Part shown: positions 10,472-20,230 of the stretch, one piece after another | How the letters are laid out: every line of letters starts with the position of its first letter | How positions within the stretch are numbered: the first letter of the stretch is position 1 | NCBI RefSeq assembly: GCF_019264445.1 | Contig: NZ_JAHVAB010000020.1 | Coordinates: 1 to 48,602, forward strand | DNA from: Hydrogenophaga sp. | Lineage (GTDB): Bacteria > Pseudomonadota > Gammaproteobacteria > Burkholderiales > Burkholderiaceae_C | Length of the DNA: 48,602 bases | Direction of reading: 5' to 3' | Notes under the pieces: generated by a model | What the model saw: the letters and a program-made list of their open reading frames with translations, nothing else | The model's database searches: none | What the model was told of the DNA's origin: nothing | Translations under genes and position numbers: made by a program

Positions 10472-11902
10472 ATGCTCGTCGATACCCAACCCGCCACCTA
10501 CCAGCACGTTCCCGCCTCGCCTGAGGTGCGGGATCACTGGGTCAACTCACAGCTCATTGGTGTGCTCATGGACAACATGGGCCCGTCGCTGCTGGCGGCG
10601 GTGCTCTCGCTGCCTGTGCTGGTGTACCTCATGGCCGGCCAGTCCAACACCATCGCCCTGGTGGTGTGGACGGTGTTGATGGTGGTCATGCTGGTTCTGC
10701 GCTATCGCCTCATCGGTATCTATCGGCTGCGCCACGACAGCCTGGAAGGCCCGCAGCGCATGGCTTTTGTGCGGCGCTACCGGTGGTCCTGGACGGCGAT
10801 GGCATTGTTGTGGGGTGGTCCGGTGTTGTTGAGCTACCAGCATTCCACTCAGGCCACGCAGTTCGTGTGTGGGCTGGTGGTGTTGGGGCAGGGGCTGCTC
10901 ACGCTCACCGCATTCAGCTCGTACTTGCCGGTGTTTCGCCAGTACGCGAACGCCCTGATCCTGTCGGTGTTTGTGGGCTTGGCCTGGAACACGCTGTTGA
11001 AACTCCACAGGCCGGAGGCGGTGCAGATCGGCTTGGTGTTGATGGCCCTGCTGTTTGTTTTCTGGGGGCTGCTGCTCATGGCAGGGCGGCGTTTGCACGA
11101 AGTCCATCGCTCCAGTTTCGAACTGCAGTTTTCCAACCAGGAGTTGATTGATTCGCTGACGTTGCAAACGCGTGCGTCTCTGCGAGCCGTGGCAACCAAG
11201 AACCGCTTTCTGGCATCTGCAGCGCACGACCTGCGTCAGCCTGTGCACGCCCTGAGCCTTTACGCCGACTGGCTGGCCACCGAACCCGAAATGGCGCGTG
11301 ACATCGCTCCCCGCATCCTGCAGTCAACGAGAGCCATCAACGAGTTGTTCGACTCCCTCTTTGACCTGACACGCATCGACGCCGGAAATTACAAAGTGCG
11401 CTTGCAGCACGTCGATGTGCAGACCCTTTTCGCCGATCTGGCGATGCAGTTCGAACCGGTGGCTGTCGGCAAGTCGCTGCGGCTGCGCACGCACAGCAAG
11501 CCGTGCACGATCTGGTCCGATCCGGTGGTGCTGCGCCGCATTCTGGGCAATCTGGTCTCGAATGCGTTGCGCCATACCCAGCACGGCGGTGTGTTGCTCG
11601 GGCTGCGGCACCGAGAGGACATGCTGGTGTTCGAGGTGTGGGACACCGGTGTCGGCATCGCCAGAGAACACCAGCAGGCGATCTTTCAGGAGTTCTTCCG
11701 CGTGTCACAGCACCAGGGCACCGAAGACAGTCTGGGCCTCGGGCTCACCATCGTCTCCAAACTCACGTCGCTGATGGGCTACCAGCTGGCATTGAACTCA
11801 GTGGCCAATCGCGGCAGCGTGTTTCGGGTGATGCTGCCCGACTTCACTCAGCGCGAGCCGCTGGCGACGCATTCCGCGAAAGAGCCGAACGTCGGCTTCT
11901 GA
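10472..11902 (+). CDS. Membrane sensor histidine kinase
   Basis: A 476-residue kinase. Residues about 35-205 contain roughly six hydrophobic segments in three pairs, forming a membrane sensor without a recognisable ligand domain. A linker or coiled coil (about 205-245) leads to the HisKA motif with the phospho-accepting H252 (AAHDLRQPVHAL). The ATPase part has the N box (GNLVSNALRHT, N364), G1 box (WDTGVGI, D391) and G2 box (SLGLGLTIVSKL). I prefer the ATG at 10472 (MLVDTQPATY); an in-frame codon 36 bases earlier adds atypical residues. There is no receiver domain. The stop at 11902 faces the stop of a response regulator five bases away, which is the likely partner. Confidence 0.88.
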   Translation: MLVDTQPATYQHVPASPEVRDHWVNSQLIGVLMDNMGPSLLAAVLSLPVLVYLMAGQSNTIALVVWTVLMVVMLVLRYRLIGIYRLRHDSLEGPQRMAFVRRYRWSWTAMALLWGGPVLLSYQHSTQATQFVCGLVVLGQGLLTLTAFSSYLPVFRQYANALILSVFVGLAWNTLLKLHRPEAVQIGLVLMALLFVFWGLLLMAGRRLHEVHRSSFELQFSNQELIDSLTLQTRASLRAVATKNRFLASAAHDLRQPVHALSLYADWLATEPEMARDIAPRILQSTRAINELFDSLFDLTRIDAGNYKVRLQHVDVQTLFADLAMQFEPVAVGKSLRLRTHSKPCTIWSDPVVLRRILGNLVSNALRHTQHGGVLLGLRHREDMLVFEVWDTGVGIAREHQQAIFQEFFRVSQHQGTEDSLGLGLTIVSKLTSLMGYQLALNSVANRGSVFRVMLPDFTQREPLATHSAKEPNVGF

Positions 11903-11907
11903 TGGTG

Positions 11908-12501
11908 TCAGAGGTCGAGCAGACCTGCCGTACGGGCCAAGTGGCTGGCCTGCGAACGGCTCTTGACATTGAGACGGCGGAACAGGCGCCACAGATGCAC
12001 CTTGACGGTGTGCTCGCTGATCTGCAGCTGCTCGGCAATGTCGCGGTTGCTCAGGCCGCGGTCCAGCATGACCAGCAATTGCTTCTGGCGTTTGGAGAGT
12101 TTCTCTGGAATCGTGGGCGCGTTCTCGTCTTCCACTTCGTCGGCCAGAAACTCGCGGAGCACTTTGGCGATCTGCGCTGCGCCTGCGGATTTCTCCACGT
12201 AGGCGTCAGCACCGGCTTCCCTGGCCAGGTCCTCGTAGTCCGACGAGGGCGACGCCGACAACACGATCAAGGACGTGTCGGGAAGCATCTGTCGCACTTC
12301 CCTCACGCCTGACACGCCGTTGGTGTCCGGCAATTTCAGATCCAGGCAAACCAGCTCGGGCTCGCCGTGCTCTGCGATGGCCTTGCTCACAGCGGCCAGG
12401 CGCTCCAGTTCGACCACCTGCGTCGATGCGCGCAGGCGTCGCAGCAGCATGACGACGGCTTCGCGCATCAGCGGGTGGTCGTCAATAACAAAAATACTCA
12501 T
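11908..12501 (-). CDS. NarL/FixJ-family response regulator
   Basis: A 197-residue two-domain regulator. The receiver domain has the acidic pair D7/D8 (FVIDDHPLM), phospho-acceptor D54 (LVCLDLKLPDTNG) and the conserved lysine K104 (YVEKSAG). A LuxR-type helix-turn-helix follows at about 138-190 (LSKRQKQLLVMLDRGLSNRD, then QISEHTVKVHLWRLF). It is a DNA-binding transcription factor activated by phosphorylation. The ATG at 12501 gives the standard MSIFVIDDHP start; a longer in-frame extension of 24 residues does not look like part of the domain. It is tail to tail with the histidine kinase at 10472-11902, so the pair cannot share a simple operon. Confidence 0.9.
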   Translation of the reverse strand: MSIFVIDDHPLMREAVVMLLRRLRASTQVVELERLAAVSKAIAEHGEPELVCLDLKLPDTNGVSGVREVRQMLPDTSLIVLSASPSSDYEDLAREAGADAYVEKSAGAAQIAKVLREFLADEVEDENAPTIPEKLSKRQKQLLVMLDRGLSNRDIAEQLQISEHTVKVHLWRLFRRLNVKSRSQASHLARTAGLLDL

Positions 12502-12711
12502 GTCTGGCGGGTCGGTGATAACGGAGGGGAAGCGGACAGCATATAGGCAATGTGCATGTTTGGCGATAGCCATTAGCGTGCCAATGCGGCCGTTCCTTTT
12601 ACTTTAAATACCAAACACCCGGGGGTATTCGGACCAAGCGGCTCGAACCCTTGGCCGACAACGGTCGGAAGACAGCATTCTGGGCTCGCCGAACAGGTGA
12701 TTGTCCCTCAA

Positions 12712-12743
12712 AGCGCCAAGGTGGCCAGGTAAAGCCTGGCGCT
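12712..12743 (-). terminator. Weak hairpin at the trpS 3' end
   Basis: AGCGCC at 12712-12717 can pair with GGCGCT at 12738-12743, and CCAGG at 12725-12729 with CCTGG at 12735-12739. It lies at the trpS stop on the minus strand. Only three T follow, so it is at best a weak terminator or a mRNA 3'-end structure. Confidence 0.3.
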
Positions 12744-14038
12744 CAAGCCTGCAGCGCCGCGAAATGCGCCAGCGCTTGCGTGAGTGCTTCGCCGTCTTCC
12801 TGCAGGGTGAGTTGTTCCCGAAGGCTCGGCAGGGCCTGGCTTCCTTCTCGCTGAAGGCGTGCGATGGCCTGGGCGGCTTCCTTGCCGGAGGCAAAGCCGG
12901 TGCTCTGCAGCAGCAGGGTGCCCGTGCCATCGACGAGCTTGAAATAGAACAGGCCATCGCCCTCGCGGTACTGCTTGAACGCGGGCGCTGTCACCTTGGC
13001 CGCTTTCACCGGCGCCGCCGCCACCCTGTTGTCGAGCTGGCGCAACCCAACCGCTTCACGCAGCCGGGTGGTGAAGGGGGTGGCGATGGCACGGGCTTTC
13101 TCGGCGCCGGCCTTGAGCGTCTTTTCGATTTGCGCGGGATCCTGAATCAGCTGGTCGTATACCTCGCGCATGGGGGCAATCTCGCGGTCCAGGCGCTCGA
13201 ACAGCGTCTGTTTGGCGTCGCCCCACGCGATACCCTCGGCATAGGCCTTGGCCAGCGACGCAGTTTCTTCTTCCGAGGCAAAGGCCTGAAAGAGCTGGAA
13301 CAGCGCCGAGCCCTCGGTGGACTTGGGCTCGCCCGGGGCGCGCGAGTCGGTCACGATGCCCATGATGAGCTTGCGCAGCTGATCGCGCGGCACGAAAAGC
13401 GGGATCGTGTTGTCGTAGCTCTTGCTCATCTTGCGGCCGTCCAGGCCCGGAAGGGTGGCCACGTGTTCTTCAATGGCCGCTTCGGGCAAGGTGAAGTGCT
13501 CGCCGTAGAGATGGTTGAAGCTGGACGCGATGTCGCGTGCCATCTCGATGTGCTGGATCTGGTCGCGGCCCACAGGCACCTGATGGGCGTTGAACATGAG
13601 AATGTCGGCCGCCATGAGCACCGGATACATGAAGAGGCCGGCTGTGACGCCAGCGTCGGGGTCCACCCCGGCGGCATTGTTCTTGTCGACGGAGGCCTTG
13701 TACGCATGCGCGCGGTTGAGCACGCCTTTGCCTGTGACGCAGGTGAGCAGCCACGTGAGTTCGGGAATCTCCGGGATATCGGATTGCCGGTAGAACGTCA
13801 CCTTCTGCGGGTCGAGCCCGCAGGCCAGCCAGGTGGCCGCGATCTCGAGTGTGGAGCGCTGCACGCGCGCGGGCTCGCCCACCTTGATGAGGGCGTGGTA
13901 GTCGGCCAGAAAGTAAAAGCTCTGCACTTCGGGCAGGCGGCTGGCGCGCACGGTGGGGCGGATGGCACCCACGTAATTGCCCAGATGCGGTGTGCCCGAG
14001 GTGGTGATGCCGGTGAGGACGCGTTGGATTTTCTTCAT
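12743..14038 (-). CDS. trpS: Tryptophan--tRNA ligase with C-terminal YegP-like extension
   Basis: Class I tryptophanyl-tRNA synthetase. The HIGH-like signature is TPHLGNY (residues 16-22) and the KMSKS loop is GRKMSKSYDN (203-207). The core ends near residue 340, typical of the family (about 330-350). The protein goes on to residue 431. Residues about 352-400 (FKQYREGDGLFYFKLVDG, then a turn, then STGFASGKEAAQAIARL) resemble a YegP/DUF1508 repeat, a small domain of unknown role. The extension is in frame and has normal codon use, so it is a real fusion or a lineage-specific tail. The gene ends the minus-strand run that begins at 17201; the M50 peptidase stop is 7 bases upstream. Confidence 0.95.
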   Translation of the reverse strand: MKKIQRVLTGITTSGTPHLGNYVGAIRPTVRASRLPEVQSFYFLADYHALIKVGEPARVQRSTLEIAATWLACGLDPQKVTFYRQSDIPEIPELTWLLTCVTGKGVLNRAHAYKASVDKNNAAGVDPDAGVTAGLFMYPVLMAADILMFNAHQVPVGRDQIQHIEMARDIASSFNHLYGEHFTLPEAAIEEHVATLPGLDGRKMSKSYDNTIPLFVPRDQLRKLIMGIVTDSRAPGEPKSTEGSALFQLFQAFASEEETASLAKAYAEGIAWGDAKQTLFERLDREIAPMREVYDQLIQDPAQIEKTLKAGAEKARAIATPFTTRLREAVGLRQLDNRVAAAPVKAAKVTAPAFKQYREGDGLFYFKLVDGTGTLLLQSTGFASGKEAAQAIARLQREGSQALPSLREQLTLQEDGEALTQALAHFAALQA

Positions 14039-14045
14039 GAAGGAA

Positions 14046-14714
14046 TCAGAACAGCAGCATTCGAAGGGGGGTGAGCAGCACCTCGATGGCGCTGTTGGTG
14101 AGCATCATGAGCGGGCGCAGCCAGAGTGTGCCCACCACGCCTGTGATGACCAGGGCCATCACGATGAAAAATCCCCACGGCTCCACGCGGGAGACCAGCG
14201 CCGCCTGCTTCCAGGGCAGCAGGCCCACCAGAATGCGGCCGCCATCCAGCGGCGGCAGCGGGAAGAGGTTGAAGGCGAACATGACGAGGTTGACCAGCAG
14301 ACCGGCGCGGCACATCTGCAGGAAAAAGTCTTCCTCCACACCGGAGGCGACCAGCACATAAAGCAGCACCGTCCAGGCGATCGCCTGAAAGAGATTGGCG
14401 CCCGGGCCGGCCAGGGCGACCCAGATCATGTCGCGCTTGGGGTTGCGCAGGCGACCAAAATTCACGGGCACCGGTTTGGCATAGCCAAACAGGAAGGCGC
14501 CCGACGTCGCGAAGTACAGCAGCAGCGGCATCGCAATGGTGCCCAGCGGGTCGATGTGCTTCACCGGGTTGAGCGTGATGCGGCCCATCATCGCCGCGGT
14601 GTGGTCGCCAAAGTGCCGGGCCGCGTAGCCGTGCGCCGCTTCGTGCAGCGTGATGGCGAACAGCACCGGGATGGCGTAGATGGCGACGGTTTGAACGATC
14701 TGGGCGAAATCCAT
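14046..14714 (-). CDS. Site-2-protease-like M50 family metallopeptidase
   Basis: A 222-residue integral membrane protein. The zinc motif HEAAH in TLHEAAHGYAARHFGD and the downstream NLFPLPPLDGGRIL motif (third ligand Asp) mark it as an M50 intramembrane metalloprotease of the small PDZ-free class. About five or six hydrophobic segments are visible. The natural substrate is unknown; such genes are often neighbours of trpS and yciO/sua5 in beta-proteobacteria. The ATG at 14714 (MDFAQIVQTV) is preferred over one six codons upstream. Confidence 0.88.
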   Translation of the reverse strand: MDFAQIVQTVAIYAIPVLFAITLHEAAHGYAARHFGDHTAAMMGRITLNPVKHIDPLGTIAMPLLLYFATSGAFLFGYAKPVPVNFGRLRNPKRDMIWVALAGPGANLFQAIAWTVLLYVLVASGVEEDFFLQMCRAGLLVNLVMFAFNLFPLPPLDGGRILVGLLPWKQAALVSRVEPWGFFIVMALVITGVVGTLWLRPLMMLTNSAIEVLLTPLRMLLF

Positions 14715-14777
14715 GGCGGGAGCTCGAAGCAAACGCGTATTGTCCCAGACAGCCGGCTGGCGGCGACTGGCGTCTGC

Positions 14778-15413
14778 TCAGAGACCGAGTCGGGCCAGCG
14801 CACCCTGGCCGGTGCGCAGCACCTCCGGCTCACCGCCATCCCCCATCGGGGTGAGGTCGATCACCGTGGTGGGCTCCAGGGCACAGGCCCCTGCGTCGAT
14901 CACGCCGGCGAGGTCATGTTCCAGGCGGTCCCGAATGTCATGGGCGTCGTTGAGCGGGTCAGACTCGCCCGGGAGGATGAGCGTTGTGGCGAGCAGAGGA
15001 GCGTTGTGCAGGTCGAGCAGGGTCTGCAGCGTCTTGTGGTCGGGCACGCGCAGGCCAATGGTCTTGCGCGCGGGGTGGCTCACGCGGCGTGGCACTTCTT
15101 TGCTGGCTTCCAGAATGAAGGTGTAAGCCCCGGGTGTGCCCAGCTTGAGCAGGCGGTACTGGCGGTTGTCGACCTTGGCATAGCTCGCGAGTTCACTGAG
15201 GTCTCGGCACAGCAGGGTCAGGTGGTGCTTGTCGTCGACCTGGCGGACGCGGCGCAGGCGGTCTGCTGCGGCCTTGTCGTCCAGGTGGCAGACCAGCGCG
15301 TAGCTGGAGTCGGTGGGCACGGCCAGCACGCCGCCGCGCTCTAGCAATTGCACGGCCTGCTTGAGCAAGCGGGGTTGCGGGTTGTCGGGGTGGACGTCGA
15401 AGAATTGAGACAT
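14778..15413 (-). CDS. YciO/Sua5/YrdC family protein
   Basis: A 211-residue protein with the YrdC fold: a PTDSSYALVCHLDD motif, a KHHLTLLCRDLSEL segment and the YTFILEASKEVPRR loop, followed by the IGLRVPDH stretch. YrdC/Sua5 proteins make threonylcarbamoyl-AMP for the t6A tRNA modification; the YciO subgroup is related but its exact role is less certain. The absence of a C-terminal Sua5 domain, and the neighbouring PHP-type gene (as yciV next to yciO in E. coli), favour YciO. The ATG is at 15413. It lies 22 bases after the EamA gene on the same strand. Confidence 0.88.
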   Translation of the reverse strand: MSQFFDVHPDNPQPRLLKQAVQLLERGGVLAVPTDSSYALVCHLDDKAAADRLRRVRQVDDKHHLTLLCRDLSELASYAKVDNRQYRLLKLGTPGAYTFILEASKEVPRRVSHPARKTIGLRVPDHKTLQTLLDLHNAPLLATTLILPGESDPLNDAHDIRDRLEHDLAGVIDAGACALEPTTVIDLTPMGDGGEPEVLRTGQGALARLGL

Positions 15414-15435
15414 GGCGGTGACGCAGGGGTTGTGC

Positions 15436-16344
15436 TCAGGCTTCGGGGGGTTCGACCGGCAAGCGGCGATCGCGCGCGGTGAGCCAGCTTGCGGTGGCGC
15501 CGCACAGCACGATCATGGCGATGCCGATCAACTCGAGCTGGCCAGGTACGTGGCCGAAGACGAGCCAGCCGCAGAACATGGCAAAACCGATCTGGCCATA
15601 CAGGTAGGGCGTCAACGTGGACGCCTGCGTGCGTTTGAAGGCCAGGATCAACAGGAAATGGCCCACGGTGCCCATGAGGCCGATCAGGCACAGGATGGCA
15701 AACGTGCCCGCGTCTGGGATCGTCTTCCACACCACTGGAAGCACCAGGCTGGAGAGCAGCGCACCGACCCAGCCAGTGTAGAAATGCATCGTCATGGGGT
15801 CTTCGGTGCGCGCCATTTTGCTGGTGAGGATCTGGAACCAGGCGTAGGTGAACACCATCACCAGGGGCAGCAGGCTGGCCCAGCCGATCACGTTGCCGCC
15901 AGGCTGCACCACCAGCAGCGCGCCAGCAAAACCGCCAGTGACCAGCACCCAGCGCAGCGCCGACACGCGCTCGCGCAGGAACAGCGCAGCCAGCAAAGTC
16001 ACCACCAGTGGCGTGATCATGACGATGGCCGTGAACTCGCCCACGGGCATGTACTGAAGGGCGACAAAAGAGATGGCGCTCACCGCCAGCAGCAAGCTGC
16101 CACGCAGCACCTGAAAACGGGGGTGGGCCGTGCGCAACAAGCTGCGCCCGCGCAGCGGCAGCATGACAGCGGTGACCACCACCGCGTGGAACATGTAGCG
16201 AAACCACACGGCCATCAACACAGGGACAAAAGCGCCCACGTATTTCACCGAGGTGTCGAGCACGGCGAAGAACGCCGTGGCCAAGATCAGAAAAAGAATG
16301 CCCAGCGCGGCCTGCGTGGGAGGGTGTCTGGAGGGGTCGGACAT
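15436..16344 (-). CDS. EamA-family (DMT superfamily) exporter
   Basis: A 302-residue membrane protein with about ten transmembrane helices in two EamA halves. The first half runs from ALGILFLILATAFFAVLD to about residue 140; the second begins near NVIGWASLLPLVMVFTYAW. Members export or import small metabolites, often amino acids; the substrate here cannot be read from sequence. The ATG at 16344 overlaps the stop of the upstream PHP gene (TGATG), which sets the start and indicates coupled translation. Confidence 0.88.
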   Translation of the reverse strand: MSDPSRHPPTQAALGILFLILATAFFAVLDTSVKYVGAFVPVLMAVWFRYMFHAVVVTAVMLPLRGRSLLRTAHPRFQVLRGSLLLAVSAISFVALQYMPVGEFTAIVMITPLVVTLLAALFLRERVSALRWVLVTGGFAGALLVVQPGGNVIGWASLLPLVMVFTYAWFQILTSKMARTEDPMTMHFYTGWVGALLSSLVLPVVWKTIPDAGTFAILCLIGLMGTVGHFLLILAFKRTQASTLTPYLYGQIGFAMFCGWLVFGHVPGQLELIGIAMIVLCGATASWLTARDRRLPVEPPEA

Positions 16345-17201
16345 CACTGCAGGATGCGCGACTGCAGCAGCTCCCAGACCGGGGTGACGCTGCCCGGCAG
16401 GTAGGGCAGCTGGCCCAGGTCGGCGTGGCTTTCCTCGGGGCTGTGGAAGTCGCTGCCCCGCGAGGCAACGAGGCCGAACTCCTGGCAGAAGCCGGTGTAT
16501 TTGGCGAAGTCCGCCTGGCCGTGTGCGCCGGTCATGACTTCCACACCTTGACCACCGTGCGCCTTGAATTCGCTGAACAGGGCGAATTCCTCGTTGGGGG
16601 TGAGCTTGTAGCGCCCGGGGTGGGCGATCACCGCGACACCGCCGGCGTGCGTGATCCAGCGCACCGCGTCGGCCAGCGAGGCCCAGCGGTGTGGCACGAA
16701 ACCGGGCTTGCCCTCGGTGATGTATTTGCGAAACACCTCGTTGGTGTCCCGGCACGCACCGATTTCCACCAGGTAACGCGCAAAGTGTGAACGGGAAATG
16801 AGATCGGGGTTGCCCACGTACTTCAGTGCGCCTTCGTAAACGCCCTTGATGCCCACGCGCGCGAGGTCGTCGCTCATTTCGCGTGCGCGCTGCTCGCGCC
16901 CGCCGCGGGTGGTTTGCAGGCCGGCCAGCAGCTCGGGGTGCTTGTGGTCCATGCCCAGGCCCACGATGTGCACCGTGATGCCAGCGAAGGTGACGGAGAT
17001 TTCTGCACCCGTGAGGTAGGGCAGCCCAGCTGCGCGTGCTGCTTCCAGTGCGCGATCCTGTCCGCCGAGCTCATCGTGGTCGGTGAGCGCCCAGAGCTCG
17101 ACGCCGTTGGCCTTGGCGCGCTGCGCCAGTGCTTCGGGCGTGAGCGTGCCATCCGAGACGACAGAGTGGCAATGGAGGTCGGCGTTGATGTAGGAGGTCA
17201 C
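16344..17201 (-). CDS. PHP-domain phosphoesterase (YciV/RNase AM type)
   Basis: A 285-residue PHP-family metal-dependent phosphoesterase. Metal-binding motifs are visible in order: ADLHCHSVVSDG, ALTDHDEL, GAEIS, SHFARYL, IAHPGRYK and GSDFHSP. The best match by length and gene context (yciO nearby) is the E. coli YciV (TrpH, RNase AM) family, which hydrolyses 3',5'-nucleotides and trims RNA 5' ends. The start is a GTG at 17201; there is no in-frame ATG before it. It is the first gene of a minus-strand run of five (to trpS), with a 1-base overlap to the EamA gene. Confidence 0.9.
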   Translation of the reverse strand: MTSYINADLHCHSVVSDGTLTPEALAQRAKANGVELWALTDHDELGGQDRALEAARAAGLPYLTGAEISVTFAGITVHIVGLGMDHKHPELLAGLQTTRGGREQRAREMSDDLARVGIKGVYEGALKYVGNPDLISRSHFARYLVEIGACRDTNEVFRKYITEGKPGFVPHRWASLADAVRWITHAGGVAVIAHPGRYKLTPNEEFALFSEFKAHGGQGVEVMTGAHGQADFAKYTGFCQEFGLVASRGSDFHSPEESHADLGQLPYLPGSVTPVWELLQSRILQ

Positions 17202-17247
17202 GGGGTCATTTTAGGTGGCGGTGCCGCAGGCATGTGTCAACGAGGTT

Positions 17248-20100
17248 TCACCCCGTGTTGCGCAGGCCGGCGGCAATGCCGTTGATGGAAATGTGAATGC
17301 CGCGGCGCACGCGCTCGTCGCGATCGGCCTCGTTTTCCCCCGCGCGGTAGCGCCGCACCAACTCCACCTGCAGGTGGTGAAGCGGGTCGATGTAGGGGAA
17401 GCGGTGTCGAATGGAGCGTTGCAGCGCCGCGTTGTTCACCAGCCGCTGCTTCTCACCGGTGATCAGCGCCAGCGCGTCGGCTGTGCGTTGCCACTCGGCC
17501 TCGATCGCGGTGAACACCTGCTTGCGCAGGCGCTTGTCGGGCACCAGCTCGGCGTAGCGCGAGGCCAGGGCCAGGTCGCTCTTGGCGAGCACCATGTCCA
17601 TGTTGGAGAGCAGCGTGCTGAAGAAGGGCCACTGCTTCACCATCTTTTGCAGCAGCGCTTTCTGCGCAGCCAGGCCCTTGGGCCCGTCTCGGTGGAGGAA
17701 GGCGTGCACCGCCGAACCAAAGCCGTACCAGCCCGGCAATGTGAGGCGGCACTGGCCCCAGCTGAAGCCCCAGGGGATGGCGCGCAGGTCCTCGATCTTC
17801 TGCGTGGCCTTTCGGGAGGCTGGGCGCGAGCCGATGTTGAGTTCGGCAATTTCCCGGATGGGGGTGGCGGCAAAGAAGTAGTCGGCAAAGCGTGGGGTGT
17901 CGTACACCAGGGCGCGGTAGGCGGCCATGCTCTGGCGCGAGATTTCATCGGCTGCCGCCAGAAAGCTCGCGGGTGCGTTGCGCGTGGGCTTGAGCAAGGT
18001 GGCCTCCAGCGTGGCGGCCACCAGCGTCTCCAGGTTGCGACGGCCGATCTCGGGGTTGGCGTATTTGGAGCCGATCACCTCGCCTTGTTCGGTCAGGCGG
18101 ATCTGGCCGCGCACCGTGCCAGGAGGCTGCGCGAGGATGGCCTGGAAGCTGGGACCGCCACCGCGGCCCACGGTGCCGCCGCGGCCATGGAACATGCGCA
18201 GCTGGATCGGGGCTGCGCTGCCTTTGTTGAGCGCGTCGAACAGTTCCACCAGCGCAATCTCGGCGCGGTACAGCTCCCAGTTGCTGGTGAAGATGCCGCC
18301 GTCCTTGTTGCTGTCGGAGTAGCCGAGCATGATGTCCTGCTCGCTGTAGCCGTCCGCCGCACCGCGCTGCACCATATCGCGCACGCCCGGCAGGTCCAGG
18401 TAGTCGCGCATGATGGGCGCGGCGTTGCGCAAGTCTTCAATGGTTTCGAAAAGGGGCACGACGATCAGGTCGCAGCGCGCGTCATCGGCCAGCGTGCCGC
18501 GCATCAGCCCGGCTTCCTTTTGCAGCAGCAGCACCTCCAGCAGATCGCTCACCGTCTCGGTGTGGCTGATGATGGCGTGGCGAATGGCCTGCGCACCGAA
18601 GCGCTCGCGCCCGCTGCGCGCGGCATCAAAAATCGCGAGTTCGCCCTGTGTGTGCGCCGAGTAGTCGACGCCCGGCACGCGCAGCGGCCGCGCGTCATTG
18701 AGTTGGCGCAGCAACACAGTGCGCTTGCCGGATTCGTCCAGCGCCGAGTAATTCGCCTCGATGCGCGCGGCCGCCAGCAACTCGGCGACCACTTCCTCGT
18801 GTTTGTCGGAGCTTTGCCGCAAGTCCACCGTGGCGAGATGAAAGCCAAACACCTGCACCGCGCGCATCAGCGGCTGCAGCCGCGCGCGTGCCAGGGCTTC
18901 ACCATGGTGCGACTTGAGTGACGCTTCGATGGTGCGCAAGTCATCCAGCAGCTCGGCGGCTCGTGTGTACGCATCCTGGGGTGCGACAGCGTGGCGCGCG
19001 GCCTCGCCGCCCGTCAGCCGCTTGAGCGTGGCGGCGAGGCGTGCGTACATGCCGGTGAGCGCACGGCGATACGGCTCGTCCTGGCGGTGGGCATTGGTAT
19101 CGGGCGAGCGCGCGGCCAGCGCCTGCATGGCCGGGCTCACCGGCGTCAGCATGGCCGAGACGGAGAGCTCAGCGCCCAGGTGGTGCAGTTGCGTGAGGTG
19201 GTGCCGCAGCACCATGTCGGCCTGGCTGTGCAAGGCCAGCTCCAGCGTCTGGGCGGTGACGTTGGGGTTGCCGTCGCGGTCGCCCCCAATCCACTGCCCC
19301 ATGCGAAGAAAAGGGGCGATGGAGGCGCTTTGGTGTGCGTCGCCGAGACCCTCTTCCAGCTCGCGGTACAGGCGTGGGATCTGGGTGAGGAAGGTGGCTT
19401 CGTAATAGCTCAGCGCGTTCTCGATCTCGTCGGCCACGGTGAGTTTGGTGAAGCGCAACAGGCGCGTTTGCCAGAGCTGCGTGACGCGGGCGCGGATTTG
19501 CGCTTCGATGTCGGCGCGCTCGCGCGGCAGGCACTCTTGCGCGTCGCGCTCGCCGAGCAGGCGGGCAATGGCACGCTCGGCGTCCAGGATGCTCTTGCGC
19601 TGCACCTCGGTGGGGTGGGCGGTCAGCACGGGCGAGATGTGTGCGCTGGCCAGCGTGCGCACCACCTCGGCCGGCGCAATGCCCGCCTTGTGCAGTCGCT
19701 GCAGCGTGCGTGCCAGGCTGCCCTCCTGGGTGTCGCCGGCGCGCTCGTGCACCGCACGGCGGCGGATATGGTGCCGGTCTTCGGCCAGGTTGGCCAGGTG
19801 GCTGAAGTACGTGAAGGCGCGGATCACGCTCACGGCGCGGTTACCGCTCAGGCCCTTGAGCAGCTTTTTCAGGGCTTTGTCGGCGGACTCGTCGGCGTGG
19901 CGGCGGAACGCCACCGAAAGCTGGCGGATCTGTTCGATCAAGTCGTATGCGGCTTGCCCTTCTTGCTCACGGATCACGTCGCCCAGAATCCGTCCGAGAA
20001 AACGGATGTCGTCAATCAGCGGCTGGTCCTTGTCAGCGCGGCCAGCCGTGCTTTTGGAAACCTGGGTGGCGGAGGCGGTGCGGGGGGACTTTCGCGTCAT
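17248..20100 (-). CDS. ppc: Phosphoenolpyruvate carboxylase
   Basis: Converts PEP and bicarbonate to oxaloacetate, refilling the TCA cycle. The 950-residue protein is complete. Motifs include the catalytic-histidine site [13 protein letters not shown] (H162), the [11 protein letters not shown] motif, [17 protein letters not shown] segment ([13 protein letters not shown]), and the mobile glycine loop [14 protein letters not shown]; the C-terminus ends [14 protein letters not shown] as in the family. The ATG at 20100 ([10 protein letters not shown]) is chosen; an upstream in-frame extension to 20154 is proline-rich and unlike the family. It is divergent from hemC with 130 bases between. Confidence 0.97.
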   Translation of the reverse strand: MTRKSPRTASATQVSKSTAGRADKDQPLIDDIRFLGRILGDVIREQEGQAAYDLIEQIRQLSVAFRRHADESADKALKKLLKGLSGNRAVSVIRAFTYFSHLANLAEDRHHIRRRAVHERAGDTQEGSLARTLQRLHKAGIAPAEVVRTLASAHISPVLTAHPTEVQRKSILDAERAIARLLGERDAQECLPRERADIEAQIRARVTQLWQTRLLRFTKLTVADEIENALSYYEATFLTQIPRLYRELEEGLGDAHQSASIAPFLRMGQWIGGDRDGNPNVTAQTLELALHSQADMVLRHHLTQLHHLGAELSVSAMLTPVSPAMQALAARSPDTNAHRQDEPYRRALTGMYARLAATLKRLTGGEAARHAVAPQDAYTRAAELLDDLRTIEASLKSHHGEALARARLQPLMRAVQVFGFHLATVDLRQSSDKHEEVVAELLAAARIEANYSALDESGKRTVLLRQLNDARPLRVPGVDYSAHTQGELAIFDAARSGRERFGAQAIRHAIISHTETVSDLLEVLLLQKEAGLMRGTLADDARCDLIVVPLFETIEDLRNAAPIMRDYLDLPGVRDMVQRGAADGYSEQDIMLGYSDSNKDGGIFTSNWELYRAEIALVELFDALNKGSAAPIQLRMFHGRGGTVGRGGGPSFQAILAQPPGTVRGQIRLTEQGEVIGSKYANPEIGRRNLETLVAATLEATLLKPTRNAPASFLAAADEISRQSMAAYRALVYDTPRFADYFFAATPIREIAELNIGSRPASRKATQKIEDLRAIPWGFSWGQCRLTLPGWYGFGSAVHAFLHRDGPKGLAAQKALLQKMVKQWPFFSTLLSNMDMVLAKSDLALASRYAELVPDKRLRKQVFTAIEAEWQRTADALALITGEKQRLVNNAALQRSIRHRFPYIDPLHHLQVELVRRYRAGENEADRDERVRRGIHISINGIAAGLRNTG

Positions 20101-20230
20101 GATGCTGGGGCTTGGGTGGGGCAGGGCGCCGGGGCAAACGGGCCATGCTAGCATCCAAAAACACCGTTCCCGTTACCAGCCGGGTACCAATTGGCCCGCG
20201 CGATTCGGCCCCTTGAGGCACCTCCCCAAC

